A stretch of 64,000 bases of DNA from a virus, in IMG/VR virus record IMGVR_UViG_3300028801_000007, positions 37,251-101,250 of that record; one strand, given 5' to 3'. Below are positions 14,705 to 22,192 of this stretch, piece by piece. Below the pieces are notes generated by a model. That model searched no databases. It was not told the origin of the DNA and was given only the letters and a program-made list of their open reading frames with translations. Position 1 is the first letter of the stretch. Each line of letters opens with the position of its first letter. A program made the position numbers and the translations under genes.

Positions 14705-14781
14705 CTACCCTGGCAGTAGAAATAATTCATCGACTTTATTACCCTAAGGGGCTATCGGAATTGCTACCCGTGGGGTAATAT
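14705..14781 (+). promoter_or_regulatory. Rightward early (PL-like) operator/promoter region of genome A
   Basis: Three operator-like sites lie here: CTACCCTGGCAGTAG (14705-14719), TTACCCTAAGGGGCT (14739-14753) and CTACCCGTGGGGTAA (14764-14778), sharing half-sites with the cluster at 13073-13135. A TAATAT -10 candidate (14776-14781) overlaps the third site. I see no convincing -35. This is where the repressor would shut off the rightward arm. Confidence 0.65.
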
Positions 14782-14827
14782 TATTTCCATCAGCAGCACA
14801 CATCGCTGCATCCAGATGGAGTGAAGA

Positions 14828-15022
14828 ATGCAAGCCACTGTCACCAACAACATCGAAGAAGCCGCTAAAGCATTTGCCGCCGGCCGCATCGTGCTCGGCG
14901 CATTCGAGGGAAGCAAGTTGGTTGACTTCGTGAAGTTCGACAAAGAGTCGGACATGCGTGCCATGAAGTCGCATCTGGAAACGAATTACCCGGGTTGCGT
15001 GATTCGGCGCAAGACTGCCTGA
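14828..15022 (+). CDS. Small rightward-arm protein (64 aa)
   Basis: The first gene after the operator region, preceded by a GGAG-type site. The product is helical then mixed (IEEAAKAFAAGRIVLGAFEG, SKLVDFVKFDKESDM). It is the first protein made from the rightward early promoter, a position often held by antitermination or host-takeover proteins. No homology supports either. Confidence 0.6.
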   Translation: MQATVTNNIEEAAKAFAAGRIVLGAFEGSKLVDFVKFDKESDMRAMKSHLETNYPGCVIRRKTA

Positions 15023-15029
15023 GTCCGCC

Positions 15030-15119
15030 ATGACCCTTATCGACCAAATAGACGGAATCCTCGCAGCACTCGTTTTTGCTTTGATGCTGGTCGAGATGGT
15101 GCGTGGGTTGAAGTTTTGA
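15030..15119 (+). CDS. Possible 29-residue membrane peptide
   Basis: A short ATG frame (MTLIDQIDGILAALVFALML ...) ends with a hydrophobic helix and lies between two real genes in the same orientation. The Shine-Dalgarno sequence is weak. Small membrane peptides are common in this arm. Confidence 0.35.
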   Translation: MTLIDQIDGILAALVFALMLVEMVRGLKF

Positions 15120-15155
15120 TAATTGCGGCATGGTGCCGCTAACTAGGGGATAGGA

Positions 15156-15500
15156 ATGACCATAAGACCCATCACGGACACCCTGCGCCATATCGGCGGT
15201 GGCGTGTTCATCGATACAGCCAGCGACAAGATGAACGAGTTGGTTTCGGCTGTTGATGCCAGCGGCAAAGCCGGAAAGCTCACGCTTGAAGTGCTGGTCA
15301 AAAAAGCTACGCGCGGTGGCGCCATGCACATCACTGGCAAGGTCACGCTGAAAAAGCCGGCCGAAGAGCCCTTCGAAGTCATGTTGTTCGCCACGCCCGA
15401 AGGCAACCTGATCGCTGACGATCCGCGCCAATCCAAGCTCGATTTGAAGCGCGTCGAAGGCGCTTCCGATGCAGCGCCGTCCGCCCTGAAAACGGCATAA
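15156..15500 (+). CDS. Conserved phage protein upstream of DUF2303 gene (114 aa)
   Basis: Preceded by a GGGATAGGA site. The protein is beta-rich (HIGGGVFIDTASDKMNELVS, GKLTLEVLVKKAT, MHITGKVTLKKP, VMLFATPEGNLI) and ends in an alanine-rich tail. It is regularly paired with DUF2303 genes in related phages as far as I recall, and the two are adjacent here. Molecular role unknown. Confidence 0.7.
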   Translation: MTIRPITDTLRHIGGGVFIDTASDKMNELVSAVDASGKAGKLTLEVLVKKATRGGAMHITGKVTLKKPAEEPFEVMLFATPEGNLIADDPRQSKLDLKRVEGASDAAPSALKTA

Positions 15501-15529
15501 CTTTTTACAGACACTAGGACTGACCACCC

Positions 15530-16378
15530 ATGGACCACGAACAAGAAAACTTAGCTCAAACGCTCGCCCAAGAAATGAAGGCGCCGACAGAGCTAGTCAG
15601 CAATCAGACGCAGCGGCGCGTTGCGCTGCCGCCGAACTGGTTGATCAAAGAGTTTGACGACGCCGCATTGCAGCCTGCGCCGTTGCGCAAAAAGGCCGTC
15701 GTCTCCCTGCGCGACAGCGACAGCTTTATCAGCTACGTGAAGCGCCACGGCTCGCTGACTGACAGCACGGTTTGGTGTACCGCCGACTACACGAACGGCA
15801 AGGTCGACTTCACCGCGATCATCAACGATAACGGCGAAGACCCGGAAAAAGCAGCGTGGCGCGATCACAAAGCATTTTTCTCGCCCGAGTTCAGTGAAGA
15901 GTGGCGCCGCTGGATCGGCAAGAATAAGCATCCGTTCACGCAAGCCGAATTTGCCGCGTTCATTGAGGAAAACCTCAAAGATATCGCATCGCCCGATGAT
16001 AGCGGCTTCCCAGCCGGCTCCGCGATGCTGGAAATGGCAATGTCGTTCGAAGCCAACCAAGACATGCGCTTCAAGAGCACGATCCGCCTGCAGAACGGCG
16101 GCTTGAATCTCCAATTCGTGCAAGACGATGACGCTCAGACGCTGCAGAAAATGCAGGTGTTCGAGCGGTTCGCGATCGGCATACCGGTTTTTTGGGGCGG
16201 CGATGCGTACCAGATCGATGCACGCCTGCGTTATCGCGTTCGAGACGGCAAGCTCGCGTTCTGGTTTGAGCTTATCCGCCAGGACAAAGTGCTCGAAGCG
16301 GCCGCCATTACCGTAATCGACCTGATTAAGGAAAAGACCGGCAACCCGTTCTTTTTCGGCAAGCCGTTTTTCGGCTAA
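15530..16378 (+). CDS. DUF2303 family protein (YfdQ-like)
   Basis: The 282-residue protein shows the DUF2303 pattern: LPPNWLIKEFDD near the N-terminus, SLRDSDSFISYVKRHG, VWCTADYTNGKVDFTAIIND, AWRDHKAFFSPEFSEEWRRW, and a C-terminal domain with IPVFWGGDAYQIDARLRYRV. The family is widespread in prophages, near recombination genes, with no proven activity. It lies in the rightward arm before the recombination cassette. Confidence 0.85.
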   Translation: MDHEQENLAQTLAQEMKAPTELVSNQTQRRVALPPNWLIKEFDDAALQPAPLRKKAVVSLRDSDSFISYVKRHGSLTDSTVWCTADYTNGKVDFTAIINDNGEDPEKAAWRDHKAFFSPEFSEEWRRWIGKNKHPFTQAEFAAFIEENLKDIASPDDSGFPAGSAMLEMAMSFEANQDMRFKSTIRLQNGGLNLQFVQDDDAQTLQKMQVFERFAIGIPVFWGGDAYQIDARLRYRVRDGKLAFWFELIRQDKVLEAAAITVIDLIKEKTGNPFFFGKPFFG

Positions 16379-16733
16379 GACGTAGACAAGGCAATCGCAG
16401 TACTCAGCGACTTCAACGAGGTTGCTGACTAAAGCGATTTAGTAGTACCCGCACCCGCCAGAGGCGGAATTGCGAACGGTCTTTAACAATCGATTATGCA
16501 GCGGCCTCCCGAGAGGGACTCGCCCTGCCGGCCTTATCAGGTCGTTAGTTGGGAGATGCACCTCACGCTAGGCCGAATTTTGGCTACTGAGCAGATGCAT
16601 CGCCGCCCAACGAAGAGCGCAGCGGACCCGGAGCCGATTCAATTCGGGTGTCGCCAGGACGCTGCGCTGATTCACCAGATTCCATTCTATTTGAGTGGGA
16701 TGCGGTTAGTCATCCTAATAACGGGAGCCTGAA
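16379..16733. other. Intergenic region with possible nut-like elements
   Basis: No convincing gene is present. The region holds the boxA-like sequence at 16478-16490 and a GC-rich segment (16501-16535) with short hairpins such as CCTC-CCGA-GAGG. A noncoding regulatory leader for the genes that follow is the best reading. Confidence 0.45.
16478..16490 (+). promoter_or_regulatory. boxA-like antitermination sequence
   Basis: GGTCTTTAACAAT closely resembles the rRNA boxA (GCTCTTTAACAAT). It is followed by short GC-rich hairpins. It may recruit NusB-S10 to the rightward transcript so that it reads through terminators. Confidence 0.5.
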
Positions 16734-16880
16734 ATGCGCACCATTCTGATTCTGCTATCGCATGCGTACATGGAATACGTCACATGGCCGCATCAAGTTT
16801 GGAGCGAGCGGCTCGGGCGATATGAGCAGCCTTCGATTTACCGAAGAAGTGTTTCGTACGAACAAATCGTGTGGTGTTGA
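16734..16880 (+). CDS. Small hypothetical protein (48 aa)
   Basis: Preceded by GGGAG, the frame encodes MRTILILLSHAYMEYVTW followed by a basic, tyrosine-rich tail. It is too short for family assignment. Orientation and ribosome-binding site support expression. Confidence 0.45.
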   Translation: MRTILILLSHAYMEYVTWPHQVWSERLGRYEQPSIYRRSVSYEQIVWC

Positions 16881-16901
16881 ATTTCCAGTAGCTGCATAAG
16901 G

Positions 16902-17567
16902 ATGAACTTAATCGAGATCGAAATGAGAGTGCGAGTCAAGGATCTAGCGGGGCAAAAATTCGGCCGCCTCTTGGTTGTCGGGTTTGATCGAATTGATGAA
17001 AAGCAGAACGCGCGTTGGTTATGCGAATGTGAATGCGGGAAGTCGGTGGTGATGCGCGGAGCGACTTTGACCGGCGGGAGATCGAGGTCGTGCGGGTGTC
17101 TGCAGCGAGAAGCTGCCTCGGCCATGAACACAACGCACGGCGCCACTGCCGGTGGAAGAAAGGTCAAAGAATACTCGGTGTGGGCATCAATGTTTGCTCG
17201 ATGCCGAAACCAAAGTGACCCGGCCTATAAGGATTATGGCGCCAGAGGAATAGATGTATGTGCCGAATGGGCTAGTTTCGAGCAGTTCATTGCAGACATG
17301 GGGCCGAGGCCTTCCGGCGATTATTCAATAGACCGAATCGACAATGATCTTGGTTACTGCAAAGCGAACTGCAGGTGGGCTACTAGGGCACAGCAGGCAA
17401 GAAACAACCGCAGAAATCGTTTCATAAATACGCCATGGGGCGTGATGGTTCTGACGGACGCCGCCGCTTTGGCTGGAATACATGTGGGGGCCGTGCGAAG
17501 CCGGTTGCGTCGTGGGTGGGCTGAGAGCGATTTGCTTAAACCTGTCGAAACCAAGCGCAGCACTTAA
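16902..17567 (+). CDS. Putative homing endonuclease with zinc knuckle, HNH-like
   Basis: The N-terminal domain has a zinc knuckle (WLCECECGKS ... SCGCL). The C-terminal domain has the conserved pattern YKDYGARGIDVCAEW, DMGPRPSGDYSIDRIDND, NCRWATRAQQARNNRRN. The same architecture is found at 32434-32946, inserted in the opposite orientation among virion genes. This family behaves as free-standing phage mobile genes, and an HNH/His-Me type nuclease activity is likely. A start seven codons later is possible. Confidence 0.75.
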   Translation: MNLIEIEMRVRVKDLAGQKFGRLLVVGFDRIDEKQNARWLCECECGKSVVMRGATLTGGRSRSCGCLQREAASAMNTTHGATAGGRKVKEYSVWASMFARCRNQSDPAYKDYGARGIDVCAEWASFEQFIADMGPRPSGDYSIDRIDNDLGYCKANCRWATRAQQARNNRRNRFINTPWGVMVLTDAAALAGIHVGAVRSRLRRGWAESDLLKPVETKRST

Positions 17568-17618
17568 AGAAAACGACCGTCTGGTCTGGTGCTGATTTAA
17601 CAACCATAAGGAGTAGTC

Positions 17619-17702
17619 ATGCAACAGATTCAACCGCCTCCGCTTGCCGACGGCGAAATCCTTCTCTTCTCCATCGCCGACCATCGCGGTGAACTATCGT
17701 AG
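17619..17702 (+). CDS. Possible 27-residue peptide
   Basis: AAGGAG stands 5 bases before an ATG opening a 27-codon frame (MQQIQPPPLADGEILLFSIA ...). The stop is followed at once by the ribosome-binding site of the next gene. The strong site supports translation. Confidence 0.45.
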   Translation: MQQIQPPPLADGEILLFSIADHRGELS

Positions 17703-17711
17703 GAGGATCAA

Positions 17712-18053
17712 ATGAACCTCGCCCAAACCGAATCAGCCGCTGACTACGCCAGCGAGGCAATTTTCGCTGCCGCCGAGCGCACGAATGCGTTGATTGAAGC
17801 TTATGACACAGAACATGACCGACTTGTCAGGGCTGAATTCTTTCGGCTGATGTCAGCGCCTACAGTCCAGGACTTGCAGATCGCGATGGAGTGCTGGGGC
17901 CTGACCGAGGCCATCGTGTTTCATGCAGGTTATACGAGCTTCGGTCACGACATCGGCACGCTTGTGATGCCGGTTGGTGAGATGTTCAAGATTTCGTTTC
18001 AAAAAATGGCTGACGCGAAAGCAACGGCAATTATGGATGCGAGGTTGACATGA
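17712..18053 (+). CDS. Conserved early protein, paralogue of 58114-58479
   Basis: Preceded by AGGAGG. The 113-residue helical protein (MNLAQTESAADYASEAIFAA, LIEAYDTEHDRLVRAEFFRL, FQKMADAKATAIM) aligns along its length with the protein at 58114 (MNLARTESIAEA ... IEAYNAEHEKLARTEY ... FGKMADNKADELM). The two mark corresponding positions in the rightward arms of genomes A and B. Function unknown. Confidence 0.75.
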   Translation: MNLAQTESAADYASEAIFAAAERTNALIEAYDTEHDRLVRAEFFRLMSAPTVQDLQIAMECWGLTEAIVFHAGYTSFGHDIGTLVMPVGEMFKISFQKMADAKATAIMDARLT

Positions 18054-18352
18054 AAAAATTTCCAGTCGGAACAATCGCCATCTTGCAGCGCGGCAAAACA
18101 GCGCAAGCGGCGTATAACGGCACGCAATGCAAGATCGTGATCGGCTATGGCGTACATAAAAAGATTCATCAAAGTACGGGCGAGGAATTTACGTGGCTCG
18201 GCTACGGCATTGAATCATGCGATGGGCGCATGTTTGCTGTCGAGCCGCATCATTTGCGCGAGCCGCTGCCGTCTAGATTTGATCGCCTGATCGATCAGAT
18301 TGTGCCTTGGGATGATCAGGTCCGGGCGATTGCGCATGGGGTGTCATTGTGA
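18050..18352 (+). CDS. Hypothetical protein (100 aa)
   Basis: It overlaps the preceding stop by 4 bases. The product is beta-rich (FPVGTIAILQRGKTAQAAYN, CKIVIGYGVHKKIH, FTWLGYGIES) and resembles small SH3-like domains. No specific family is recognised. Confidence 0.6.
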   Translation: MKKFPVGTIAILQRGKTAQAAYNGTQCKIVIGYGVHKKIHQSTGEEFTWLGYGIESCDGRMFAVEPHHLREPLPSRFDRLIDQIVPWDDQVRAIAHGVSL

Positions 18353-18618
18353 GCGATATTTTCGATGCCGCCTTGCTTCGTGAGCCAATCCCGTTGCATC
18401 CACTAGAGCAGCACATGACGGCAATAAAGCGGCGGGAGATTGAATCGCGTCGAGCAGCAGATGAAATCGAGCGGCTGCGCACGAGCAATGCTGATCTGAT
18501 CAGCGCCTGCCGGAAGGCCATTGTCGCGATCAAAGGTCGTGAGCATACGGGATTTTTGACTGAGGCAATTGCTCGCGCGTCAATATTGACGAATCAATTC
18601 AATGAGGTGAACGCATGA
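18349..18618 (+). CDS. Coiled-coil protein (89 aa), GTG start
   Basis: The GTG start overlaps the preceding stop by 4 bases (GTGA). The protein is largely helical (AIKRREIESRRAADEIERLR, NADLISACRKAIVAIKG), giving a probable coiled coil. Function unknown. Confidence 0.6.
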   Translation: MSDIFDAALLREPIPLHPLEQHMTAIKRREIESRRAADEIERLRTSNADLISACRKAIVAIKGREHTGFLTEAIARASILTNQFNEVNA

Positions 18619-18770
18619 ATCTCTCTCCTAACGTCGATCTGAAACGTATCCGCCCGAGCTTGATTTACCGCTTCAACGCTTGGTGCGATAAGCACCCGAA
18701 AACCTCCATCGGCATGGGCATTGTCGCCTGCTTCTTGATCCTAATTTTGAAGAAATACGTGCAGCATTGA
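18615..18770 (+). CDS. Small membrane protein (51 aa), paralogue of 58658-58840
   Basis: The frame overlaps the preceding stop by 4 bases. It begins MNLSPNVDLKRIRPSLIYRF and ends with one hydrophobic segment (IGMGIVACFLILILKKYV). The first 13 residues are identical to the start of the protein at 58658, which keeps the same topology, so this is a conserved membrane peptide of both rightward arms. Confidence 0.75.
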   Translation: MNLSPNVDLKRIRPSLIYRFNAWCDKHPKTSIGMGIVACFLILILKKYVQH

Positions 18771-18832
18771 AAGCCGTTCTGCTTCTATCGGCGCTTTGGA
18801 TTGTAGTGCTGGCTTGGTGGATTTTTCAGTAG
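18767..18832 (+). CDS. Possible 21-residue membrane peptide, TTG start
   Basis: A TTG overlapping the previous stop opens a frame for a nearly all-hydrophobic peptide (KAVLLLSALWIVVLAWWIF). Translational coupling to the previous membrane protein would explain the poor start. Confidence 0.3.
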   Translation: MKAVLLLSALWIVVLAWWIFQ

Positions 18833-18951
18833 GTGAATGTGAGTCGACCGGACATCTCACTAACAACTTAGGGGATCGACATGCGAATGCAACCGTCCAA
18901 ACTTTTGAATATCTGAGCCTGCATCGGCGGCCTGAATGGCCTTGTAAAGGC

Positions 18952-19180
18952 GCGCTGTAGTGATATCTACAGCGCCACGAAAAGCAAGAAAGCGACATGC
19001 CGCTTTAGCATGGACTGAGAGCGGCCCGGAGCGCTGATCCTCCGGGACTTTCAGGGCTGCGCAGCGTGGAGCTTAGGGTCAGCGCGAAAAATCCGGGGTG
19101 CGTCGCTGGATAACTGATCCGATCTGAGAAGCGCTTTAAATCCTGCGGACATGACAGGCCGCAGGACGCAGCCCTGAAAG
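18952..19180 (+). ncRNA. Candidate structured noncoding RNA region
   Basis: The 377-base stretch between 18833 and 19209 has no plausible gene but several perfect hairpins: GCGCTGTAG/CTACAGCGC (18952-18975); CCCGGA/TCCGGG (19025-19046); a 14-bp helix CTTTCAGGGCTGCG (19048-19061) with CGCAGCCCTGAAAG (19167-19180); inside it TCCTGCGG/CCGCAGGA (19141-19166), directly abutting the 14-bp helix; CAGCG/CGCTG (19062-19066, 19104-19108); and GGAT/ATCC (19108-19120). The result is a multi-branched fold ending 29 bases before the next ATG. It may be a phage small RNA or a structured leader. Strand is assumed from neighbours. Confidence 0.6.
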
Positions 19181-19209
19181 CATCACCCAAACAACGATAG
19201 GAGAAGGAA

Positions 19210-19515
19210 ATGAAGATAGTCATTCGCGGATGGCTGTATGCACAGCCGAACATATTTAACCCGGACGAGCCGCAGATCAGTTTCTGGAGCGGCACGGAAA
19301 CAAAGTTTTGGGTCTCGGAAGGCTATGTGCCGCTGTGCCAGCACACCATCGAAGTCGATGCGCCCGATGTCGATATTGTCGAAGGACAAGTGCAATGCTT
19401 GCTTGCCAAGCGCGACAAACTGGTTAAGGAATTCGAGGCATCCGCCGCCAAGATCGACGATGCGCTGTCGAAATTGAAATGTCTGACGTTCGACGCAAGC
19501 GGGGTGGCAGCATGA
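19210..19515 (+). CDS. Hypothetical protein (101 aa)
   Basis: Preceded by AGGAGAAGGAA. The N-terminal half is beta-rich (MKIVIRGWLYAQPNIF, ISFWSGTETKFWVSEGYVPL) and the C-terminal half a coiled coil (CLLAKRDKLVKEFEASAAKI). It heads the group of genes leading to the recombination cassette. No family recognised. Confidence 0.65.
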   Translation: MKIVIRGWLYAQPNIFNPDEPQISFWSGTETKFWVSEGYVPLCQHTIEVDAPDVDIVEGQVQCLLAKRDKLVKEFEASAAKIDDALSKLKCLTFDASGVAA

Positions 19516-19784
19516 GCACCACTACGCCGCAAATCGCAATGGATGCCGTCAAGTCGTCGCAAATCCACAGCATCGGCCACGATGCAGAAACGCAGACGCT
19601 AGCCATCCGTTTCAAGAACAAGGACGGTGCGCCAGCGGGCTTGTATCACTACCGCAATTTCACGACCGACGATCTCAGCCAGTTCAAGAGTGCCGAGTCG
19701 ATCGGATCGCATTTCTATCGCGCAATAAAACCGAACAAAGAAAAATACCCTTTCAGGAAGATCGATGAAAGCAAAGAAGATTAG
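19512..19784 (+). CDS. KTSC-domain protein (90 aa)
   Basis: The ATG overlaps the preceding stop by 4 bases. The protein carries the KTSC pattern: VKSSQIHSIGHDAETQTLAI near the N-terminus, GLYHYRNF, then AESIGSHFYRAIKPNKEKYP. KTSC domains are small beta-rich modules common in phage and lysine-tRNA-synthetase-associated proteins, with no settled function in phages. Confidence 0.8.
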   Translation: MSTTTPQIAMDAVKSSQIHSIGHDAETQTLAIRFKNKDGAPAGLYHYRNFTTDDLSQFKSAESIGSHFYRAIKPNKEKYPFRKIDESKED

Positions 19785-19798
19785 GGCCGGAGTTTATT

Positions 19799-19918
19799 GT
19801 GATCGAGGAATACATCCACTTGCGCCATGGCTGGGAAGACTTGACCCGCGAGCTGCAAAGCTTTCTGTTCGAGAAGCTTGTCAGTGTCGGAGAGGAGTTG
19901 GTCGGCGCACCGCTGTAG
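19799..19918 (+). CDS. Possible 39-residue peptide, GTG start
   Basis: A GTG with GGAG upstream opens a frame for a helical acidic peptide (IEEYIHLRHGWEDLTRELQS, FEKLVSVGEELVGAPL). A longer frame in another phase (19765-20010) is less protein-like. Moderate to weak support. Confidence 0.4.
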   Translation: MIEEYIHLRHGWEDLTRELQSFLFEKLVSVGEELVGAPL

Positions 19919-19927
19919 GAGGTTCTT

Positions 19928-20158
19928 ATGGACACGGGCAATGGAGCAGATTGGCGGCAACAGGAAGAGCTAGACGAGCAATTTCAATCAAACAAGGAAT
20001 CAGAAAATGAGCATCGCAACCTTAATCATCGGCGAGAGCGGGACCGGCAAGACGACCAGCTTGCGCAATCTGGACCCGAGCCAGACCCTTTTGATTCAGG
20101 CGGTGAAAAAGCCGCTGCCATTCCGATCTGGCGCATGGAAGCCAATCGTCAAGGGTAA
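19928..20158 (+). CDS. Possible overlapping ORF upstream of Sak4-like gene
   Basis: An ATG with AGGAGG eight bases upstream opens a 76-codon frame. Its last two thirds overlap the ATPase gene in another phase and read as an Arg/Asp-rich, unlikely sequence. The good ribosome-binding site may serve a short leader peptide coupled to the ATPase. Confidence 0.25.
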   Translation: MDTGNGADWRQQEELDEQFQSNKESENEHRNLNHRRERDRQDDQLAQSGPEPDPFDSGGEKAAAIPIWRMEANRQG

Positions 20159-20669
20159 GGGTGGTTCTGTCTACGTGACGGATAACAGCGCAAACATCGT
20201 GGCCGCCATGCAGCGCACCGAAAAGGAAATCATTGTGCTTGATGATTTTCAATACTGCCTCGCCAACGAATTTATGCGGCGTGTGACGGACGTTGAGACG
20301 GGTAATGGTGCGTTCGCCAAGTACAACGAAATCGCCCGCCATGCCTGGGACATCCTCATGGCGGCGAGCTCGTTGCCGGATCACAAGCGCGTGTACATCC
20401 TCAGTCATACCAGCACCGACGACTTCGGAAAGACCAAGATCAAGACGATTGGCAAGCTTCTGGACGAGAAGATCGTCATGGAGGGACTTGTCACTATCGT
20501 TCTACGCACTGGCGTGACGAACGGCGAGTACACGTTCAGCACCAGGAACAACGGCCAGGACACAGTAAAGAGTCCGCTGGGCCTTTTCGAATCCGACCAT
20601 ATCGAGAATGACCTCGCGATGGTGGATGCAGCCATCACGGCTTATTACGACCTCAAGCAAGCAGCCTAA
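20007..20669 (+). CDS. Sak4-like RecA-fold ATPase (AAA_24), single-strand annealing
   Basis: The 220-residue protein has Walker A at residues 7-16 (IGESGTGKTT), Walker B at about 74-82 (IIVLDDFQY) and a RecA-like core (VYILSHTSTDD, FSTRNNGQDTVKSPLGLF). This fits the Sak4/AAA_24 family, minimal RecA-like phage recombinases that anneal single strands together with a phage SSB. The next gene is an SSB-like protein and the one after it an exonuclease, completing a recombination cassette. Confidence 0.8.
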   Translation: MSIATLIIGESGTGKTTSLRNLDPSQTLLIQAVKKPLPFRSGAWKPIVKGKGGSVYVTDNSANIVAAMQRTEKEIIVLDDFQYCLANEFMRRVTDVETGNGAFAKYNEIARHAWDILMAASSLPDHKRVYILSHTSTDDFGKTKIKTIGKLLDEKIVMEGLVTIVLRTGVTNGEYTFSTRNNGQDTVKSPLGLFESDHIENDLAMVDAAITAYYDLKQAA

Positions 20670-20681
20670 AGGAAATCAGAC

Positions 20682-21353
20682 ATGTATCAACTCGACAAGC
20701 AAGCCGCGATGAATGCCGACTCCACCGGCAAGTGGCTCAACGAAACTGGCAAGTACATCGGCAAGATTCTCTATGCAGAGGATATCGAGGCACAGACGGG
20801 GACGCGCGGCATTGTCCTTAACCTGCAAGCCAACGATGGCCGGGAGACTCGCCAGTACGTCTATACGATGAAGAAGGACGGCGAAAAGCTGTCTGGCTAT
20901 GACCTGCTGATGGCTCTCATGACGTGCCTGAAGCTGCGCGGCATCAAGCCTGTTCCGGGGCCGGTGAAGCGCTGGAACAAGGATACGAAGCAGGAATACA
21001 CCGAGCAGGGCCAGGTGTTTCCTGAGCTGGCCAACAAGCCAATCGGCTTCCTGCTTCAGAAGACCGAAGAGGAAAGCCGCAAAAATAAAGGTCAGACGGC
21101 ATGGACCGCGAAACTCGTCGGCGTGTTTGAGGCTGGCACGGAACTGGTGGCGGCCGAAATCCTGAACGGCAAGACGAAGCCTGAGGCGCTTGCATTGCGG
21201 GTTGCGCAGCTCGCTGACCGCCCGATGAAGAAACGTCCCGCTGCGGCATCCCATCAAGATTACGACTACGGCGATCCGCCAGCAGACGCAGGCTTCAATG
21301 ATGACGTGCCATTCGCCCCGGCTTACGCGCGCGCAGCCTGGTCAATCATTTAA
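20682..21353 (+). CDS. SSB-like protein partner of Sak4
   Basis: The 223-residue protein has an OB-like N-terminal part (TGKYIGKILYAEDIEAQTGT, GIVLNLQANDGRETRQYVYT, DLLMALMTCLKLRGI) and an acidic, aromatic C-terminal tail (YDYGDPPADAGFNDDVPFAP) resembling the protein-interaction tip of single-strand binding proteins. It begins 12 bases after the ATPase stop. Phage proteins of this pattern accompany Sak4 ATPases. Confidence 0.7.
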   Translation: MYQLDKQAAMNADSTGKWLNETGKYIGKILYAEDIEAQTGTRGIVLNLQANDGRETRQYVYTMKKDGEKLSGYDLLMALMTCLKLRGIKPVPGPVKRWNKDTKQEYTEQGQVFPELANKPIGFLLQKTEEESRKNKGQTAWTAKLVGVFEAGTELVAAEILNGKTKPEALALRVAQLADRPMKKRPAAASHQDYDYGDPPADAGFNDDVPFAPAYARAAWSII

Positions 21354-21363
21354 GGAGGCGATA

Positions 21364-22149
21364 ATGAATGTGACTCTGGACATCGAGACCATACCCTCGA
21401 CCAACCCCGCCGTGCTCGAAGCCATTCGCGCCGATCTGCGCGAGAACTTCAAGGCCCCGTCCACGCTGACGAAGGAAAAGGCTTGCGCTGACCTCGGCAT
21501 GACTGACGCGGACAAGATCAAGTACACGTCGAAAGACAGCGCGATTGCAATGTGGGTGGAACGCTTCCGCGATGAAAAGCTCGAGGAGTCCGCGCAAGAA
21601 CAGTGGCGCAAGACCTCATTCGATGGCGGATCCGGTCAAATCGCCGTGATCGGCATTGCACTGGACGACGCCGAGCCGGTCACATTCTATTCCGAAGACT
21701 GGGCGCATGACGAAGCCAAGGTGCTGCGATCCGCATTCGACGCGATCAAGGATGTGTACACGCCAAGTTCCGACCGTCGCCCGGTGTTTATCGGCCATTA
21801 TGTGACCGAATTTGATCTGCGCTTCATCTTCCAGCGTGCGGTCGTGCTGGGCATCAAACCGCCGTCAATCATCCCGTTTCACGCACGCCCCTGGGACGAT
21901 TACGTTTTCGACACCATGACGCGATGGGCCGGGTTCAAGGGATCAGTGGGGCTTGACCGGCTCTGCGACGCGCTGGGCATTCCCGGCAAGACTGACGGTG
22001 TGGGCGGCTCCAAGGTATGGGATATGGTCGCTGCCGGCCGTATCGCCGAAGTGGCCGAGTACTGCGCAAACGACGTGCGCATGGCTCGCGCCGCATACAA
22101 GCGACTGACGTTTCAAGACACCGCCCACCTCGAAGCCGAACACGCCTAA
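21364..22149 (+). CDS. 3'-5' exonuclease, PolB-exonuclease-related
   Basis: The start at MNVTLDIETIP has AAGGAGG 7 bases upstream. The longer frame runs back into the SSB-like gene. The 261-residue protein carries DIE (exo I, residues 6-8), GHYVTEFDLRFI (exo II) and YCANDVRMA (exo III), the catalytic acidic residues of DnaQ-fold nucleases, with the overall pattern of the PolB-exonuclease-related family. It would process DNA ends for Sak4-mediated annealing. An inverted repeat (22157-22174) follows the stop. Confidence 0.85.
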   Translation: MNVTLDIETIPSTNPAVLEAIRADLRENFKAPSTLTKEKACADLGMTDADKIKYTSKDSAIAMWVERFRDEKLEESAQEQWRKTSFDGGSGQIAVIGIALDDAEPVTFYSEDWAHDEAKVLRSAFDAIKDVYTPSSDRRPVFIGHYVTEFDLRFIFQRAVVLGIKPPSIIPFHARPWDDYVFDTMTRWAGFKGSVGLDRLCDALGIPGKTDGVGGSKVWDMVAAGRIAEVAEYCANDVRMARAAYKRLTFQDTAHLEAEHA

Positions 22150-22192
22150 CCCCTTCGGCGCGCAGTGTGGCGCCTCTTATTGAGAGAAGAAA

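Noticed and set aside
19765-20010. 81-codon plus-strand ORF before the Sak4-like gene
   Set aside because: Composition is Arg/Gly/Ala-rich without structure; a shorter frame in another phase with a ribosome-binding site fits better.
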